A stretch of 64,000 nucleotides of DNA from G041200185 sp041200185. Its GTDB lineage: Bacteria; Pseudomonadota; Alphaproteobacteria; BNTO01. The notes under the pieces were generated by a model. It searched no databases, was not told the origin of the DNA, and was given only the letters and a program-made list of their open reading frames with translations. Location: positions 620,001-684,000 of the forward strand of contig CP165730.1 in NCBI GenBank assembly GCA_041200185.1, read 5' to 3'. Shown here one piece after another: positions 1 through 8,801 of the stretch (positions are counted from its first letter, which is position 1; every line of letters begins with the position of its first letter). Position numbers and translations under genes: made by a program.

Positions 1-857
1 ATTGTCTGTGGTGCCTCGTGGGAGATATGCTGTACGACGCCTTCTTTGTAAAAACCCGTTTCCTGCTGGACCTTCTTGAAGTCGTTCTTCCTCTCCTTTG
101 CTAAGGCCTCAAACAACTTCGCAAGAACCCGGACAACCTCTTCAGGCTCAAGGTTACCCGCTACGACAACACGCGCATGCCGCGGATCAAAAAGCTGCTT
201 ATAGGCCTTGACAATATCCTCCCTTGTACAGGTCTCCAACCCCTGAAGAGTTCGTTCGAAGGACCAGGAGTAAGGATGATCTTTGGGATAAAGAAGTTGG
301 TTCATCCCTTCGCTAGCAAGTGCCACCGGGTAAATCATGGTTTGTCGGACACTGTCCTTCATATTCGCCCGGATGCGTTCAAGTTCCTTTTCAGGAAGGC
401 GGGCATGAAGCATATAGTCCAGCAAAATGTCGACGCCAAGTTCCCACTTTTCTGGGACGGCATAGAGAGAGAAACCCCACGAATCATCTCCCCCAGAGCA
501 GGAAACGTTCAAACAGTGCTCGTCAAGAACATTTTTCAGCTCTGTCTTGCTGTAGGGGCCTACGCCCTCCTCGATCAGAGCCGACAACAAGGAAAAAAGA
601 CCAGGCTGTTGACTAAAATTCCTCTCTCCCTCATCCTGGAATTCAATAGACACCGCAACTGTAGGATTTTTGGTTTTAACGAACCACACAGGCAAAGGGA
701 GATGCGGAACCTGAAGCTCCTGAACATCTAAGTGGCGTTCTTGAAAGTGGATGTTCTGCGGCTCCTGGATGGGCCGCTCCCAATAGAATAGAAAGACCCC
801 ACACACAGCGACTCCTGCCGCTAGCAACCTCTTTTGTCCTCGATTCGGTCGGGCCAC
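1..857 (-). CDS. M16 (insulinase-like) peptidase, non-catalytic subunit, C-terminal part outside window
   Basis: The reading frame stays open from a GTG at 857 to the left window edge, so the 3' end is missing. The protein starts with a short hydrophobic segment (about residues 9-26), consistent with a signal anchor or signal peptide. It then follows the M16B fold pattern, with strings such as YPKDHPYSW and VVVAGNLEPEEV that recur in this family. The zinc motif HxxEH is absent where it should stand (about residues 80-90), so this resembles the inactive partner of a two-subunit M16 protease. It lies 7 bp downstream of typA on the same strand. GTG is the best start; an internal TTG is possible. 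Family assignment is firm; lack of catalysis is inferred from the missing motif. Confidence 0.85.
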   Translation of the reverse strand, partial: MARPNRGQKRLLAAGVAVCGVFLFYWERPIQEPQNIHFQERHLDVQELQVPHLPLPVWFVKTKNPTVAVSIEFQDEGERNFSQQPGLFSLLSALIEEGVGPYSKTELKNVLDEHCLNVSCSGGDDSWGFSLYAVPEKWELGVDILLDYMLHARLPEKELERIRANMKDSVRQTMIYPVALASEGMNQLLYPKDHPYSWSFERTLQGLETCTREDIVKAYKQLFDPRHARVVVAGNLEPEEVVRVLAKLFEALAKERKNDFKKVQQETGFYKEGVVQHISHEAPQT

Positions 858-864
858 CTTCCGT

Positions 865-2691
865 TTACTCCCCCCTTCTTTCTGCCTTTTTTCTTTCGTT
901 GGGGTCGAGTAGGGCTTTGCGGAGGCGGATAGTTTTGGGGGTGACCTCGACTCTTTCGTCATCCTCAATATAGGTCAGGGATTGTTCCAATGTCATGATT
1001 CGCGGCGGGCGGAGGCGTACGGCTTCGTCTTTGCCGGAAGCGCGCATGTTGGTGAGTTGTTTGCCTTTGACGGGATTGACACAAAGGTCGTTAGGGCGCG
1101 TGTGCTCTCCAATGATCATCCCCTCGTAGACTTTGTCGCCTGGAACAACAAAAAGTTCACCTCGAGGCTCAAGGTTAAACAAACCATACGCCACGGCTTC
1201 GCCATCTTCTGTAGAAATCAGCACGCCATTCCGCCGGCTCTCGAACGCCCCGGCATAGGGGCGGTATTCACAAAAAATATGATTGAGTATGCCCGTTCCG
1301 CGCGTATCCGTGAGAAATTGGTTGTTGAATCCAATAAGTCCACGCGATGGCCCGACAAAGGTCAATCGGGTCCGCCCTGTGCCGCAAGGGCGCATATCCG
1401 TCATTTCAGCCTTTCGTTGACTGAGTGCTTCCACGACCGCTCCTGAGTATTCGTCATCGACATCGACAAAGATCTCCTCAAACGGCTCTAGCTTAATACC
1501 AGTCTCTGGGTCGGTTTTCATGAGAATCTTCGGCCGACTGATCGACATTTCGAACCCTTCTCTCCTCATGGTTTCGATAAGCACTCCGAGCTGTAATTCG
1601 CCTCGGCCTGCAACAATCAAACTATCTTTGAGCTCTGACATGGTCACGGAAATGGCGATGTTACCCTCGGCTTCTCGCATGAGGCGATCATAAATCATTC
1701 GAAAGGTCACCTTCGTCCCTTCCCGGCCAGCGAGAGGTGAGTCATTTGCGGAAATCGTCATGGCTAATTTGGGTGGATCAACGGGGTCTGCGGAAATGAC
1801 CCGCGGCGCCTCGGGATCCACGAGGGTATCCGCTACTGTTGCTTTCTCGAGCCCTGAGACCGTCACAATCTCCCCAACGGAAGCCGAGTCCACCGGCACT
1901 CGTTCTAGACCTCGGAACGTCAACAACTTGGCAATACGGGCGTTTTCTACAATTTCGCCGGCTTGGTTCATAACTTGGACAAAGGTATTCGGCTTGATGG
2001 ATCCCGTTTCAATTCGTCCCGTCAAAATACGACCCAGGTAAGAGTCATATTCCCGAGTCGTGATGAGCATCGAAAACGGCTGAGCGGCTTTTTCGTCGGA
2101 ATAGGCTTCAGGGACATGCTTCACAATAAGATCAAACAAAGGTTTGAGGTTTTCTTTTGGTCCTTCGGGTTCTGTTGCAGCCCAGCCGTCACGGCCCGAC
2201 GCGTATAGGACGGGGAAGTCGAGCTGCTCTTCCGTAGCATCTAACGCCACAAACAAATCAAAGACCTCGTTAAGGACCTCTTGATGCCGCTCGTCGGGAC
2301 GATCGATTTTGTTGATGACCACGATGGGACGCAAGCCGAGGTGCAAAGCTTTCATGAGGACAAATTTCGTCTGCGGTAAGGGGCCCTCTGCAGCGTCGAT
2401 GAGCAAGATGGCACCATCCACCATGTTGAGGATACGCTCCACCTCTCCTCCAAAGTCCGCATGACCGGGGGTATCGACAACATTGATGCGCGTTTCCCCC
2501 CAGACGAGAGACGTGCACTTTGCCAAAATGGTGATGCCACGCTCTCGCTCCAAATCATTGGAATCCATAACGCGCTCAGCCACGTTTTGGTTGGATCGAA
2601 ACGTTCCGCTCTGTGCCAACATAGCGTCAATAAGGGTGGTCTTACCATGGTCGACGTGCGCGACAATGGCGATGTTACGTAAGGAAGACAT
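865..2691 (-). CDS. typA: Ribosome-associated GTPase TypA/BipA
   Basis: This 608-residue protein has the full architecture of TypA/BipA, a translational GTPase of the EF-G family that binds ribosomes and supports growth under stress and 50S assembly. Visible motifs are the P-loop AHVDHGKTT (about residues 11-19), DTPGHADFGGEVER (about 73-86) and NKIDRPD (about 127-133). Beta-barrel, EF-G-like and TypA-specific C-terminal domains follow, including GTGRTRLTF and SRGLIGFNNQFLTDTRGTG. Length matches the family norm of about 605. The ATG start is clear and no other in-frame start is needed. It sits 15 bp after a basic orphan gene and just before the M16 gene, so all may share a transcript. No lesion is visible. 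Confidence 0.97.
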   Translation of the reverse strand: MSSLRNIAIVAHVDHGKTTLIDAMLAQSGTFRSNQNVAERVMDSNDLERERGITILAKCTSLVWGETRINVVDTPGHADFGGEVERILNMVDGAILLIDAAEGPLPQTKFVLMKALHLGLRPIVVINKIDRPDERHQEVLNEVFDLFVALDATEEQLDFPVLYASGRDGWAATEPEGPKENLKPLFDLIVKHVPEAYSDEKAAQPFSMLITTREYDSYLGRILTGRIETGSIKPNTFVQVMNQAGEIVENARIAKLLTFRGLERVPVDSASVGEIVTVSGLEKATVADTLVDPEAPRVISADPVDPPKLAMTISANDSPLAGREGTKVTFRMIYDRLMREAEGNIAISVTMSELKDSLIVAGRGELQLGVLIETMRREGFEMSISRPKILMKTDPETGIKLEPFEEIFVDVDDEYSGAVVEALSQRKAEMTDMRPCGTGRTRLTFVGPSRGLIGFNNQFLTDTRGTGILNHIFCEYRPYAGAFESRRNGVLISTEDGEAVAYGLFNLEPRGELFVVPGDKVYEGMIIGEHTRPNDLCVNPVKGKQLTNMRASGKDEAVRLRPPRIMTLEQSLTYIEDDERVEVTPKTIRLRKALLDPNERKKAERRGE

Positions 2692-2706
2692 AGTGGGTCT
2701 ATCTAT

Positions 2707-3300
2707 TCATGAGGTCTCACATTTTTTAGGGTAGCAATTCTCAAAATGAGCGTCAAGAATACCTTCTTTACCTATAAACGTACGACTTCTTCTTGAGCTC
2801 CTTTGACTGTACCCCTTTTCTAAAGCATTATATTTACGAAAGTTCTCCGGAGGACCTATGCAAGTTTTGATACCTGTTTTAAGGACTTTTGAGAGGCCGC
2901 ACCCTACAGTGCTAAGAGAGGTACATTTTGTGGGAAGGTGCTCCCCTACCCTTCCCTTTTGGAAAATGGGTACCTGTTGACGCCTTCTGTTGTGGTTAGA
3001 AGACGAAAAACAATAGGGAGGTTTCCTTTTTTCTTCTTTTCTTTCACTCTTCTTCGGATCCACCCAACCTAAAAAAGTCAAAAGCTGATTTCCTACTCTT
3101 CCGCGTTGCTTAACGTAGAGAGATTGAGAGTTCTTTGGTAGGTTAGGAAAATCTACCGGATCCTCGTCCATCAACGCAAACCAGAACACACAAGACAGCA
3201 CCTCACATTGGACTTCCAACATGGGATTCTTTGTGCTGCTGTTATGGGACGTCTTTTGATTCACGATCATCTGATTCATCATCGTCTTATTCACTATCAT
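2707..3300 (-). CDS. Basic orphan protein of unknown function
   Basis: I do not recognise this 197-residue protein. The start at 3300 was chosen because GGAGGA stands 8 bases before the ATG; the frame is open further upstream but overlaps the preceding gene. The first 20 residues are a short internal duplication encoded by near-repeats of atgatagtgaata. The rest is rich in Lys, Arg, Ser and Cys, with little predicted hydrophobic core and no transmembrane segment. It lies 16 bp after the secreted orphan at 3317-4411 and 15 bp before typA on the same strand. It could be a real lineage-specific gene or a decayed one; the strong ribosome site is the main support. Confidence 0.45.
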   Translation of the reverse strand: MIVNKTMMNQMIVNQKTSHNSSTKNPMLEVQCEVLSCVFWFALMDEDPVDFPNLPKNSQSLYVKQRGRVGNQLLTFLGWVDPKKSERKEEKRKPPYCFSSSNHNRRRQQVPIFQKGRVGEHLPTKCTSLSTVGCGLSKVLKTGIKTCIGPPENFRKYNALEKGYSQRSSRRSRTFIGKEGILDAHFENCYPKKCETS

Positions 3301-3316
3301 CGAGATCTTCCTCCTT

Positions 3317-4411
3317 TTATTCTTCAATATTTTCATTGTTAAATTTTTCTGCTTCGTCACGTTCCTGAAGCATGAGATACCCGTCTCGGGCGAAAAGCCT
3401 TTGGCTGGCATCGAGAAGGTCTGCGTAATTTTTAATTAATGGGGTTATTCTTCCAAAATGCCTAAAAAGCTGACGATACGAATTTCCTAGCGTTGCACGT
3501 TCATCCTGACTTTGAGTTGCGTCCAGTTTCAACAAGGTCGTACGAATGGCTTCTCGAAGTTCAGTGATGTGTTCCTGCAGGATGGTACTCGGGCTCCTTT
3601 GTTGAAGCAGTTGCTGAAGTTCCTTGTGTTTTGTTTGACCAATTTCTATGTGTCTTCTGTAAGACAAGTCCTCCTTGGTTTTGAGTTCCTTAGTTATTTC
3701 CCACTCTTCTGACCTCCAAATCCAATACCAACAAATTGTGCTTGCATCGCTTTCGCTTTGAGCTACTTTTGTCCACAAGCCTCCACAGTCTTCACAAACT
3801 TTTCTCACCCAAGCGAGAATCTCAGATCGTTGAGTTGACTTTGGCGGGTTGTTGAGTGACTCGGCGACAGTCTTTGAAGACAGATCGCATTCCTTCAATA
3901 GTTGAATCCCCATAGGAGACTGATAAAGCCTTTGGTTGGCACGAATGATCCAATCTCTAAAAATTGGCAATTTATAAATCTCTTCGCCCTTTTGTTTGAT
4001 CTGCAGCAGTTCGTTACCAAATTTTTCTTCCTTACTGGGGCTGCCGAATTGACTGTTGGGCGGACTGTACTTGTCACCTAACTTTATGACGGGCGTTTGA
4101 TCTCCCTTCGCAGCACCATCGTTACTGTAGTCGTAGAATGGATTATGGCATGGGCCTCGGCCCGGAGTTCCTCTTTTGATCTTCTTCCACCCCTTCTTTG
4201 TTTTGTGATTCGGATATGGTTTTGAGGACTGCGGCGATGTTGATTCCATACGCTGCGTTGGTAAATTCGGCTGAGAACGTCTTCCAAACGAGAAATCACT
4301 CTCGGTGCTGTTAATTTTGTATTTACTGTATTTATAGCTAGTTCCCCATGACAGACTGGTCAATAGAGAGCTGCAAAGTAGACATGTTGTTATTTTGTTA
4401 AACTGTTTCAT
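3317..4411 (-). CDS. Exported orphan protein
   Basis: The 364-residue product begins with a Sec signal peptide: a Lys-containing start, a hydrophobic run TTCLLCSSLLTSL and a probable cleavage after SWG (about residue 23). A GGAGG ribosome site lies 7 bases before the ATG. The next 80 residues are Ser/Pro/Lys-rich and probably disordered. From about residue 120 the protein is helical, with several Cys and Trp residues near 200-225 and an Arg/Gln-rich coiled-coil stretch near 250-320. I find no known domain. It heads the minus-strand run ending in typA and the M16 gene. A periplasmic protein or a secreted effector are both possible. Confidence 0.7.
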   Translation of the reverse strand: MKQFNKITTCLLCSSLLTSLSWGTSYKYSKYKINSTESDFSFGRRSQPNLPTQRMESTSPQSSKPYPNHKTKKGWKKIKRGTPGRGPCHNPFYDYSNDGAAKGDQTPVIKLGDKYSPPNSQFGSPSKEEKFGNELLQIKQKGEEIYKLPIFRDWIIRANQRLYQSPMGIQLLKECDLSSKTVAESLNNPPKSTQRSEILAWVRKVCEDCGGLWTKVAQSESDASTICWYWIWRSEEWEITKELKTKEDLSYRRHIEIGQTKHKELQQLLQQRSPSTILQEHITELREAIRTTLLKLDATQSQDERATLGNSYRQLFRHFGRITPLIKNYADLLDASQRLFARDGYLMLQERDEAEKFNNENIEE

Positions 4412-4923
4412 TGGATACCTCCTATGTTAGTGTTGTTGAAAGACAAAATTCTGGTTTTATTTTTTGAATTGATCATGATTTTCTTGAATGTTTATTTGTT
4501 GAGGATACTCTTGAAGCGATTCCTTTCTGGGCGACTTGCTCTGGAAACATTTGGCGCTCAAGCGGCACGTCTCGTTGCACAGAACCCGCAAAAATTGGGT
4601 TGAGCTGAAACTTACTCCGCCTCTATGACAGCTAAGAAGGCTCTAAAATGACGAGGCAGCCTGAGTACATGATTTTCAAGGTTCTCCTCCTTGAGGGACC
4701 TCTTTGAGATCATCCTCAAAAGGCCCCTAGGTTGTTCTTCTTTAGGAGCGAAGTTGTTTTTATTGGGGCTTCCTTTTCGTTTGTTTGACTTTTCATTTTT
4801 TTGAAGCCCCTTTTTTGTTCCGCTGAGGCGGTTGAACACCGCACGTTTCGTTAACTTTAAAATGCATTTTTTTCGTTATCGTTCTCCTGCACTTTGCACC
4901 TTGTTTGCCTGCACTCCCATTTT
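4412..4923. other. Gap of about 510 bp, no convincing gene
   Basis: AT-rich next to 4411, where the promoter of the exported orphan should lie. A 75-codon minus frame (4612-4839) starting at GTG encodes a very basic peptide, but no ribosome site precedes it and I do not call it a gene. No structured RNA or terminator is obvious. Confidence 0.5.
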
Positions 4924-5421
4924 TTATGATGCATGTCTTTTAGTTGTTGGTTTTCTAATGGTGGTTGTTTTGGTTTTAAGAATGTGAATAATGTTCATGC
5001 AGACCCCTCCGCGACGTGCTCCGCCGTCTTTTTTGATAATTCCTTTGATTTTGTGTTGTAGAGATTGCCACAAAAGCTTCCCCCTAGGACGGCCCCTGTT
5101 TTCAGGTAACCGTCTGAACTGCTGAGGTTTTTCAACCTCCTTTGCCTCGTCTCCTTTTGTCCAGAAACTCGGCCATTCCCCCAAAGCCTTTGCCCGTATT
5201 ACAGATTCGCTTGAGGTTTCTACGGATTTTGTGACCGCAGAAACCCCCTGCAAGTCGTTTTCTTTCCAGTTTTCGTATCTTCCCCCTTGATCCGCCCTCT
5301 CGTTTCTGATAGAAATACCCTTGTGCTGATTTTGACGGTCGCCACCAAGGCGGTTGCAGACGGGATGGCTTCCCGGCGTTGCGGGGAGGTTTGTACCGTT
5401 GGTAGGTGTTGTTGTGATCAT
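4924..5421 (-). CDS. Basic orphan protein of unknown function
   Basis: This 165-residue protein is not recognised. An AAAGGAG ribosome site stands about 9 bases before the ATG at 5421, which is the best evidence that it is translated. The sequence is hydrophilic and rich in Lys, Arg, Gly and Thr. It has no signal peptide or membrane segment, and its C-terminus is strongly basic (KTKTTTIRKPTTKRHAS), as in nucleic-acid-binding or ribosome-associated tails. It is divergent from metG, which starts 257 bp away on the other strand. A decayed gene or a genuine small lineage-specific protein are both possible. Confidence 0.45.
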   Translation of the reverse strand: MITTTPTNGTNLPATPGSHPVCNRLGGDRQNQHKGISIRNERADQGGRYENWKENDLQGVSAVTKSVETSSESVIRAKALGEWPSFWTKGDEAKEVEKPQQFRRLPENRGRPRGKLLWQSLQHKIKGIIKKDGGARRGGVCMNIIHILKTKTTTIRKPTTKRHAS

Positions 5422-5612
5422 GTCCTCAACTCCTTTCTGCCTTCCTCCGAGGGGAGGTGGTTTTGTGTTTGTGTCCTGCTCCTAATGTCATTGTGGAACA
5501 GTTTTTTGAGGGAGCGCAACCCCCTGTTAAGGTTTTTTTTATCATTTTTTAACCTTTGAGCCTTCGAAGCGCCCGAATTTACGGGGTTTGTGGAGGGTGA
5601 AAATTTTTTTCC

Positions 5613-5641
5613 TTGACCCCCTCTTATGACCTAGCTTAAAG
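5613..5641 (+). promoter_or_regulatory. Possible sigma70-type promoter of metG
   Basis: TTGACC at 5613-5618 and TTAAAG at 5636-5641 are separated by 17 bp and lie about 40 bp before the metG start. The -35 is good and the -10 is weak, so this is only a plausible promoter. Confidence 0.35.
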
Positions 5642-5678
5642 TGACCCTAGACGGGGAATTGTAACTTTTGGAGGGCGT

Positions 5679-7448
5679 ATGGTTTGGGCTTACCGGAAGT
5701 ATCTCGTCACCAGCGCACTGCCGTATATTAACGGTGTGAAGCATTTGGGAAACCTGATTGGCTCAATGTTGCCAGCCGACGTCTTTGCGCGTTATTTGCG
5801 CCAGCAAGGTGAGCAGGTTCTCTTTATCTGCGGAACGGATGAGCACGGAACCCCTGCTGAGTTGGCAGCTCAAGAGGCCGGCATGCCAGTGGAAGCTTAT
5901 TGTCAGCAGATGTACGAGCTTCAAAAAAGGATCTACGAGGGATTTCGGCTTTCTTTTGACTATTTTGGCCGAACGTCGTCGCCTTCTAACCACCGTCTGA
6001 CGACGGAGATCTTTAAAGATCTGTTTGCGAATGGTTTCATCGAAGAGAAATTCATTAACCAGTACTATTCTCCAGCGGACGGCCGTTTTCTTCCAGACCG
6101 CTACGTAGAAGGGACTTGCCCTCACTGTGGCTACACAAAAGCTCGAGGTGACCAGTGCGATGGGTGTGGTACGTTGCTGAACCCAGAAGAGCTCATCAAG
6201 CCGTATTCAGCTATCAGCAAGAGCCATGATCTTGCTTTACAGAAAACCCTGCATTTCTTCCTCAATATGCCGAAGCTTGAGCCGGAAATTGCCGACTGGG
6301 TATGCCAGCAGCATCAGTGGTCGGATGTTGTGAAAGGCATTGCTAAGAAGTGGCTGAAAGAGGGGCTACAGTCTCGGTGTATCACCCGCGATCTGAAGTG
6401 GGGGATCCAGGTGCCGATGGATTGGATTCGAGCGCAAGACTGCCGCATGCTCCCTGGGAGTGGTTCGGTAGGGACCTCTCTTAGTGAGAAGGTGTTTTAC
6501 GTGTGGTTTGATGCGCCGAATGGTTATATCAGCATTACGCAAGACTGGGCGGAGAGCATAGGAAAGCCGGACGCGTGGGAAGCTTGGTGGCTTCCTCAAG
6601 ACGAGAAGGATGTGTACTACGTCGAGTTTATGGCGAAGGACAATGTACCTTTCCACTCCATTTTCTGGCCGTCGATTTTGATAGGTACGCGCAAGCCTTA
6701 CAAAAAAGTTGACGACATCAAGGGGTTCCATTGGCTGACTTACGACAAAGGCAAGTTTTCAACAAGCCAAAAGCGCGGCATTTTCACGGACACGGCTTTG
6801 GACCTGTATCCGTCGGATTATTGGAGGTATTACCTTTTGGCGAACTGTCCGGAGTCTTCGGATGCGGACTTTACGTTTGAATCTTTTGCGGCTCTTATCA
6901 ACAAAGATTTAGCTGATATTTTGGGGAACTTTGCGAATAGAACTTTAGCTCTACTAAAGAAGTATTTTGATAGTGTTTTACCTATGGATTTCTTTTCAAT
7001 CCCTCACGACAAGGCTTTGGAAGATCGGTGCCGCGTGCTAGCGGGAGAGATCTCGACGCATTTGTCGCAAAGGCGTTTCCGTGCTGCTACGGCTTCCTTG
7101 CGCTCTTTGTGGGTGTTGGGAAATGAGTACATCACTGAGAAAGAACCTTGGCATGTTCTGAAGACCGATCTGGAGGCTGGTGGACAGACTTTGGTTCACT
7201 GTGTTCACCTTTTGCGGATGTTTGCTGTAGCGAGTTTTCCTTTCATTCCCGACACGGCGCAGAAAATCGTGGAGCTCCTTGAGGATGACAGAACGGATCT
7301 AGCGCAAACCGCATTAGCTGATGCTGTAACGTTTCAGCACTTCAGGAAAGGGCACCACCTCCGTGAAGAGGGTCGCCTTTTTGAAAAAATCCCTGATGAA
7401 CGCGTGGCCGAATTAACGGCCCTTTTTGGAGGGACCTCCGAGGCCTAA
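5679..7448 (+). CDS. metG: Methionyl-tRNA synthetase, KFSTS type
   Basis: The enzyme charges tRNA-Met. The class I signature is HLGN (about residues 22-25, in SALPYINGVKHLGNL). A four-Cys zinc knuckle follows: C147, C150, C160 and C163. The second signature is KFSTS at 359-363 instead of the KMSKS common in proteobacteria. The anticodon-binding helical domain follows (FANRTLALLKKYF), and the protein ends at 589 residues with no C-terminal EMAP-like tRNA-binding domain. The zinc knuckle and the Phe/Thr variant signature are closer to the archaeal/eukaryotic subtype. GGAGGG lies just before the ATG. The gene ends 5 bp from a convergent gene. Function is certain; the subtype comment rests on motifs only. 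Confidence 0.96.
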   Translation: MVWAYRKYLVTSALPYINGVKHLGNLIGSMLPADVFARYLRQQGEQVLFICGTDEHGTPAELAAQEAGMPVEAYCQQMYELQKRIYEGFRLSFDYFGRTSSPSNHRLTTEIFKDLFANGFIEEKFINQYYSPADGRFLPDRYVEGTCPHCGYTKARGDQCDGCGTLLNPEELIKPYSAISKSHDLALQKTLHFFLNMPKLEPEIADWVCQQHQWSDVVKGIAKKWLKEGLQSRCITRDLKWGIQVPMDWIRAQDCRMLPGSGSVGTSLSEKVFYVWFDAPNGYISITQDWAESIGKPDAWEAWWLPQDEKDVYYVEFMAKDNVPFHSIFWPSILIGTRKPYKKVDDIKGFHWLTYDKGKFSTSQKRGIFTDTALDLYPSDYWRYYLLANCPESSDADFTFESFAALINKDLADILGNFANRTLALLKKYFDSVLPMDFFSIPHDKALEDRCRVLAGEISTHLSQRRFRAATASLRSLWVLGNEYITEKEPWHVLKTDLEAGGQTLVHCVHLLRMFAVASFPFIPDTAQKIVELLEDDRTDLAQTALADAVTFQHFRKGHHLREEGRLFEKIPDERVAELTALFGGTSEA

Positions 7449-7453
7449 CCGCC

Positions 7454-7891
7454 CTACCCTACCCCGAGATTTTTCGCGGCTTGGAGGATTTTGAGGTTGA
7501 GTTGCTCTTGGACCGTTGTTTTTGGGGTTTTGTCGATGAGAGCGTCATTGAAATAGTCGATGAGTCTCCGCTTTTGCGCAACGACGAGGGTGTAGCGGTT
7601 CGAAGAGTCGGCGATCAGTTCCCAGTAGAGGGGACTTTTGTACGCCTCAACGGTCAATGGGGTTGGGGCGTCTGGATCGTATGAGAGCGAAAATAAGGAG
7701 GTTTCTTCATCGTCTGTGATGGAGAACGCTTTCTTTGGTTCCAGGGTATACGAAAAGACATCATCAGCATCGCGGTACAACCCTTGAACATTGAGTTGTA
7801 ATCCTGAAAGATTTCTCACTGTAAAAAGAGCTCTCCCTTCTACGCTTGCAACTAAGGCTCCAACACACCCCAGCTTCACGCCTAACTGCAT
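7454..7891 (-). CDS. Exported orphan protein, 145 aa
   Basis: A ribosome site (GAGGAGAG) lies 5-6 bases before the ATG. The N-terminus is a short signal peptide ending near VASVEG (about residue 18). The mature part alternates short polar and hydrophobic segments typical of a small beta-rich domain (residues 22-105), then an amphipathic helix to the end (about 110-145). No family is recognised. The gene is convergent with metG, with 5 bp between their stops and no terminator hairpin. Likely periplasmic. Confidence 0.7.
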   Translation of the reverse strand: MQLGVKLGCVGALVASVEGRALFTVRNLSGLQLNVQGLYRDADDVFSYTLEPKKAFSITDDEETSLFSLSYDPDAPTPLTVEAYKSPLYWELIADSSNRYTLVVAQKRRLIDYFNDALIDKTPKTTVQEQLNLKILQAAKNLGVG

Positions 7892-7997
7892 CTTTCTCTC
7901 CTCTCATGATTCTCATCCTTTCATGCGAGGAGTATGCACCTTTCTTAGCTAGCAGCCAAGGGGGCGAGGAGGAAGAGCCTCCTCTTAGGGTAAAATC

Positions 7998-8195
7998 CTA
8001 CTGCCCCAGCTGACCCGAGTCTGAAGACGAGGTCGTTGGAGTGGAAGAAGGGGAGGAAGATTGAATAATCCCACGACTCCCATCACACTCCACGCTAGAT
8101 TTCCCCAGTATCAAACTGTAATTCTTCCTTAGCACCTGACTATGTCTCTCACTACCGTCATCACCAACAAATCGAAGACGACTTTTTGAGCCCAC
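7998..8195 (-). CDS. Small orphan frame after the nitrilase pair
   Basis: This 65-codon frame starts at a GTG and is in the same frame as the gene just upstream (8208-8801), from which it is separated by tandem stops (TGA TAA). Its C-terminal half is Ser/Thr-rich low complexity. It may be a third small cistron or the detached tail of an originally longer upstream protein. The ribosome site is weak, so confidence is low. Confidence 0.3.
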   Translation of the reverse strand: MGSKSRLRFVGDDGSERHSQVLRKNYSLILGKSSVECDGSRGIIQSSSPSSTPTTSSSDSGQLGQ

Positions 8196-8207
8196 TTCCC
8201 GTGTTTA

Positions 8208-8801
8208 TCAAAAACCGCATGCTTTCAGTAGATCCGCCCAATCAACTTTGTGGGGGACTGTTGTCTTACCTTTTCCGTCATTTTCTCGTTGGATTTCCTT
8301 TTTCTTTATATCCACGCTTGCTGTTTTATTTTTATCCACCTCCATCATCATATTTCTCATTCCTATCTTATCCAATTCACCCTGTTCTGCGTCGATCGCT
8401 TTTTGTATGTCCACGTAACTCTTCGAAAGCATTAACTCGTAACAGCCTCGTCCATCGGTTCTTAACAAGTACGCTACCGGTGACGCACTAGACCTCACCT
8501 TATCGATAATAAGGCGCCTTGGTCCTTTTACTCTATTACTATCAACTTTCAAACAAATCCTTCCACCATCTACATCCACAGCAACTTCACTTACTTTCTC
8601 ACCGAGAAGAAACTCCAAATCGCTTGACCACCCCTTCACTTTTGTGATCCCTTCCCCAGGTTTCACAGACGACTTGTTTTGAATCATTCCCGCCTCTTTT
8701 ACTCGCAACAGCAAAGAGCTACAGCAGCTGCAATGCAGTTGAGCCCCCATTAAAATCGTTAATAAAAAAGCCGGAACTATTTCCTTCGCATCCATTGACA
8801 T
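8208..8801 (-). CDS. Putative exported partner of the nitrilase-like protein
   Basis: The 197-residue product starts with a hydrophobic segment (AFLLTILMGAQLHCSCCSS, about residues 11-29) that may be a signal peptide or lipoprotein-like leader with four Cys. A small alternating beta-type region follows (about 55-125) and then a Lys-rich helical tail. Its ATG follows directly on the TAA of the nitrilase-like gene, with no gap, which implies translational coupling and a linked role. I recognise no domain. It could be a chaperone, inhibitor or second subunit of the nitrilase-like protein; this is inference from position only. Confidence 0.6.
   Translation of the reverse strand: MSMDAKEIVPAFLLTILMGAQLHCSCCSSLLLRVKEAGMIQNKSSVKPGEGITKVKGWSSDLEFLLGEKVSEVAVDVDGGRICLKVDSNRVKGPRRLIIDKVRSSASPVAYLLRTDGRGCYELMLSKSYVDIQKAIDAEQGELDKIGMRNMMMEVDKNKTASVDIKKKEIQRENDGKGKTTVPHKVDWADLLKACGF

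Noticed and set aside
982..1446. Plus-strand frame of 154 codons across typA
   Set aside because: It lies wholly inside the typA coding region on the other strand and has no ribosome site; a shadow of a conserved gene.
3301..3411. Upstream extension of the basic orphan before 3300
   Set aside because: It overlaps the end of the preceding gene and the strong ribosome site is at 3300.
5763..6731. Minus frames across metG
   Set aside because: Antisense to a certain tRNA synthetase gene, with no start signal.
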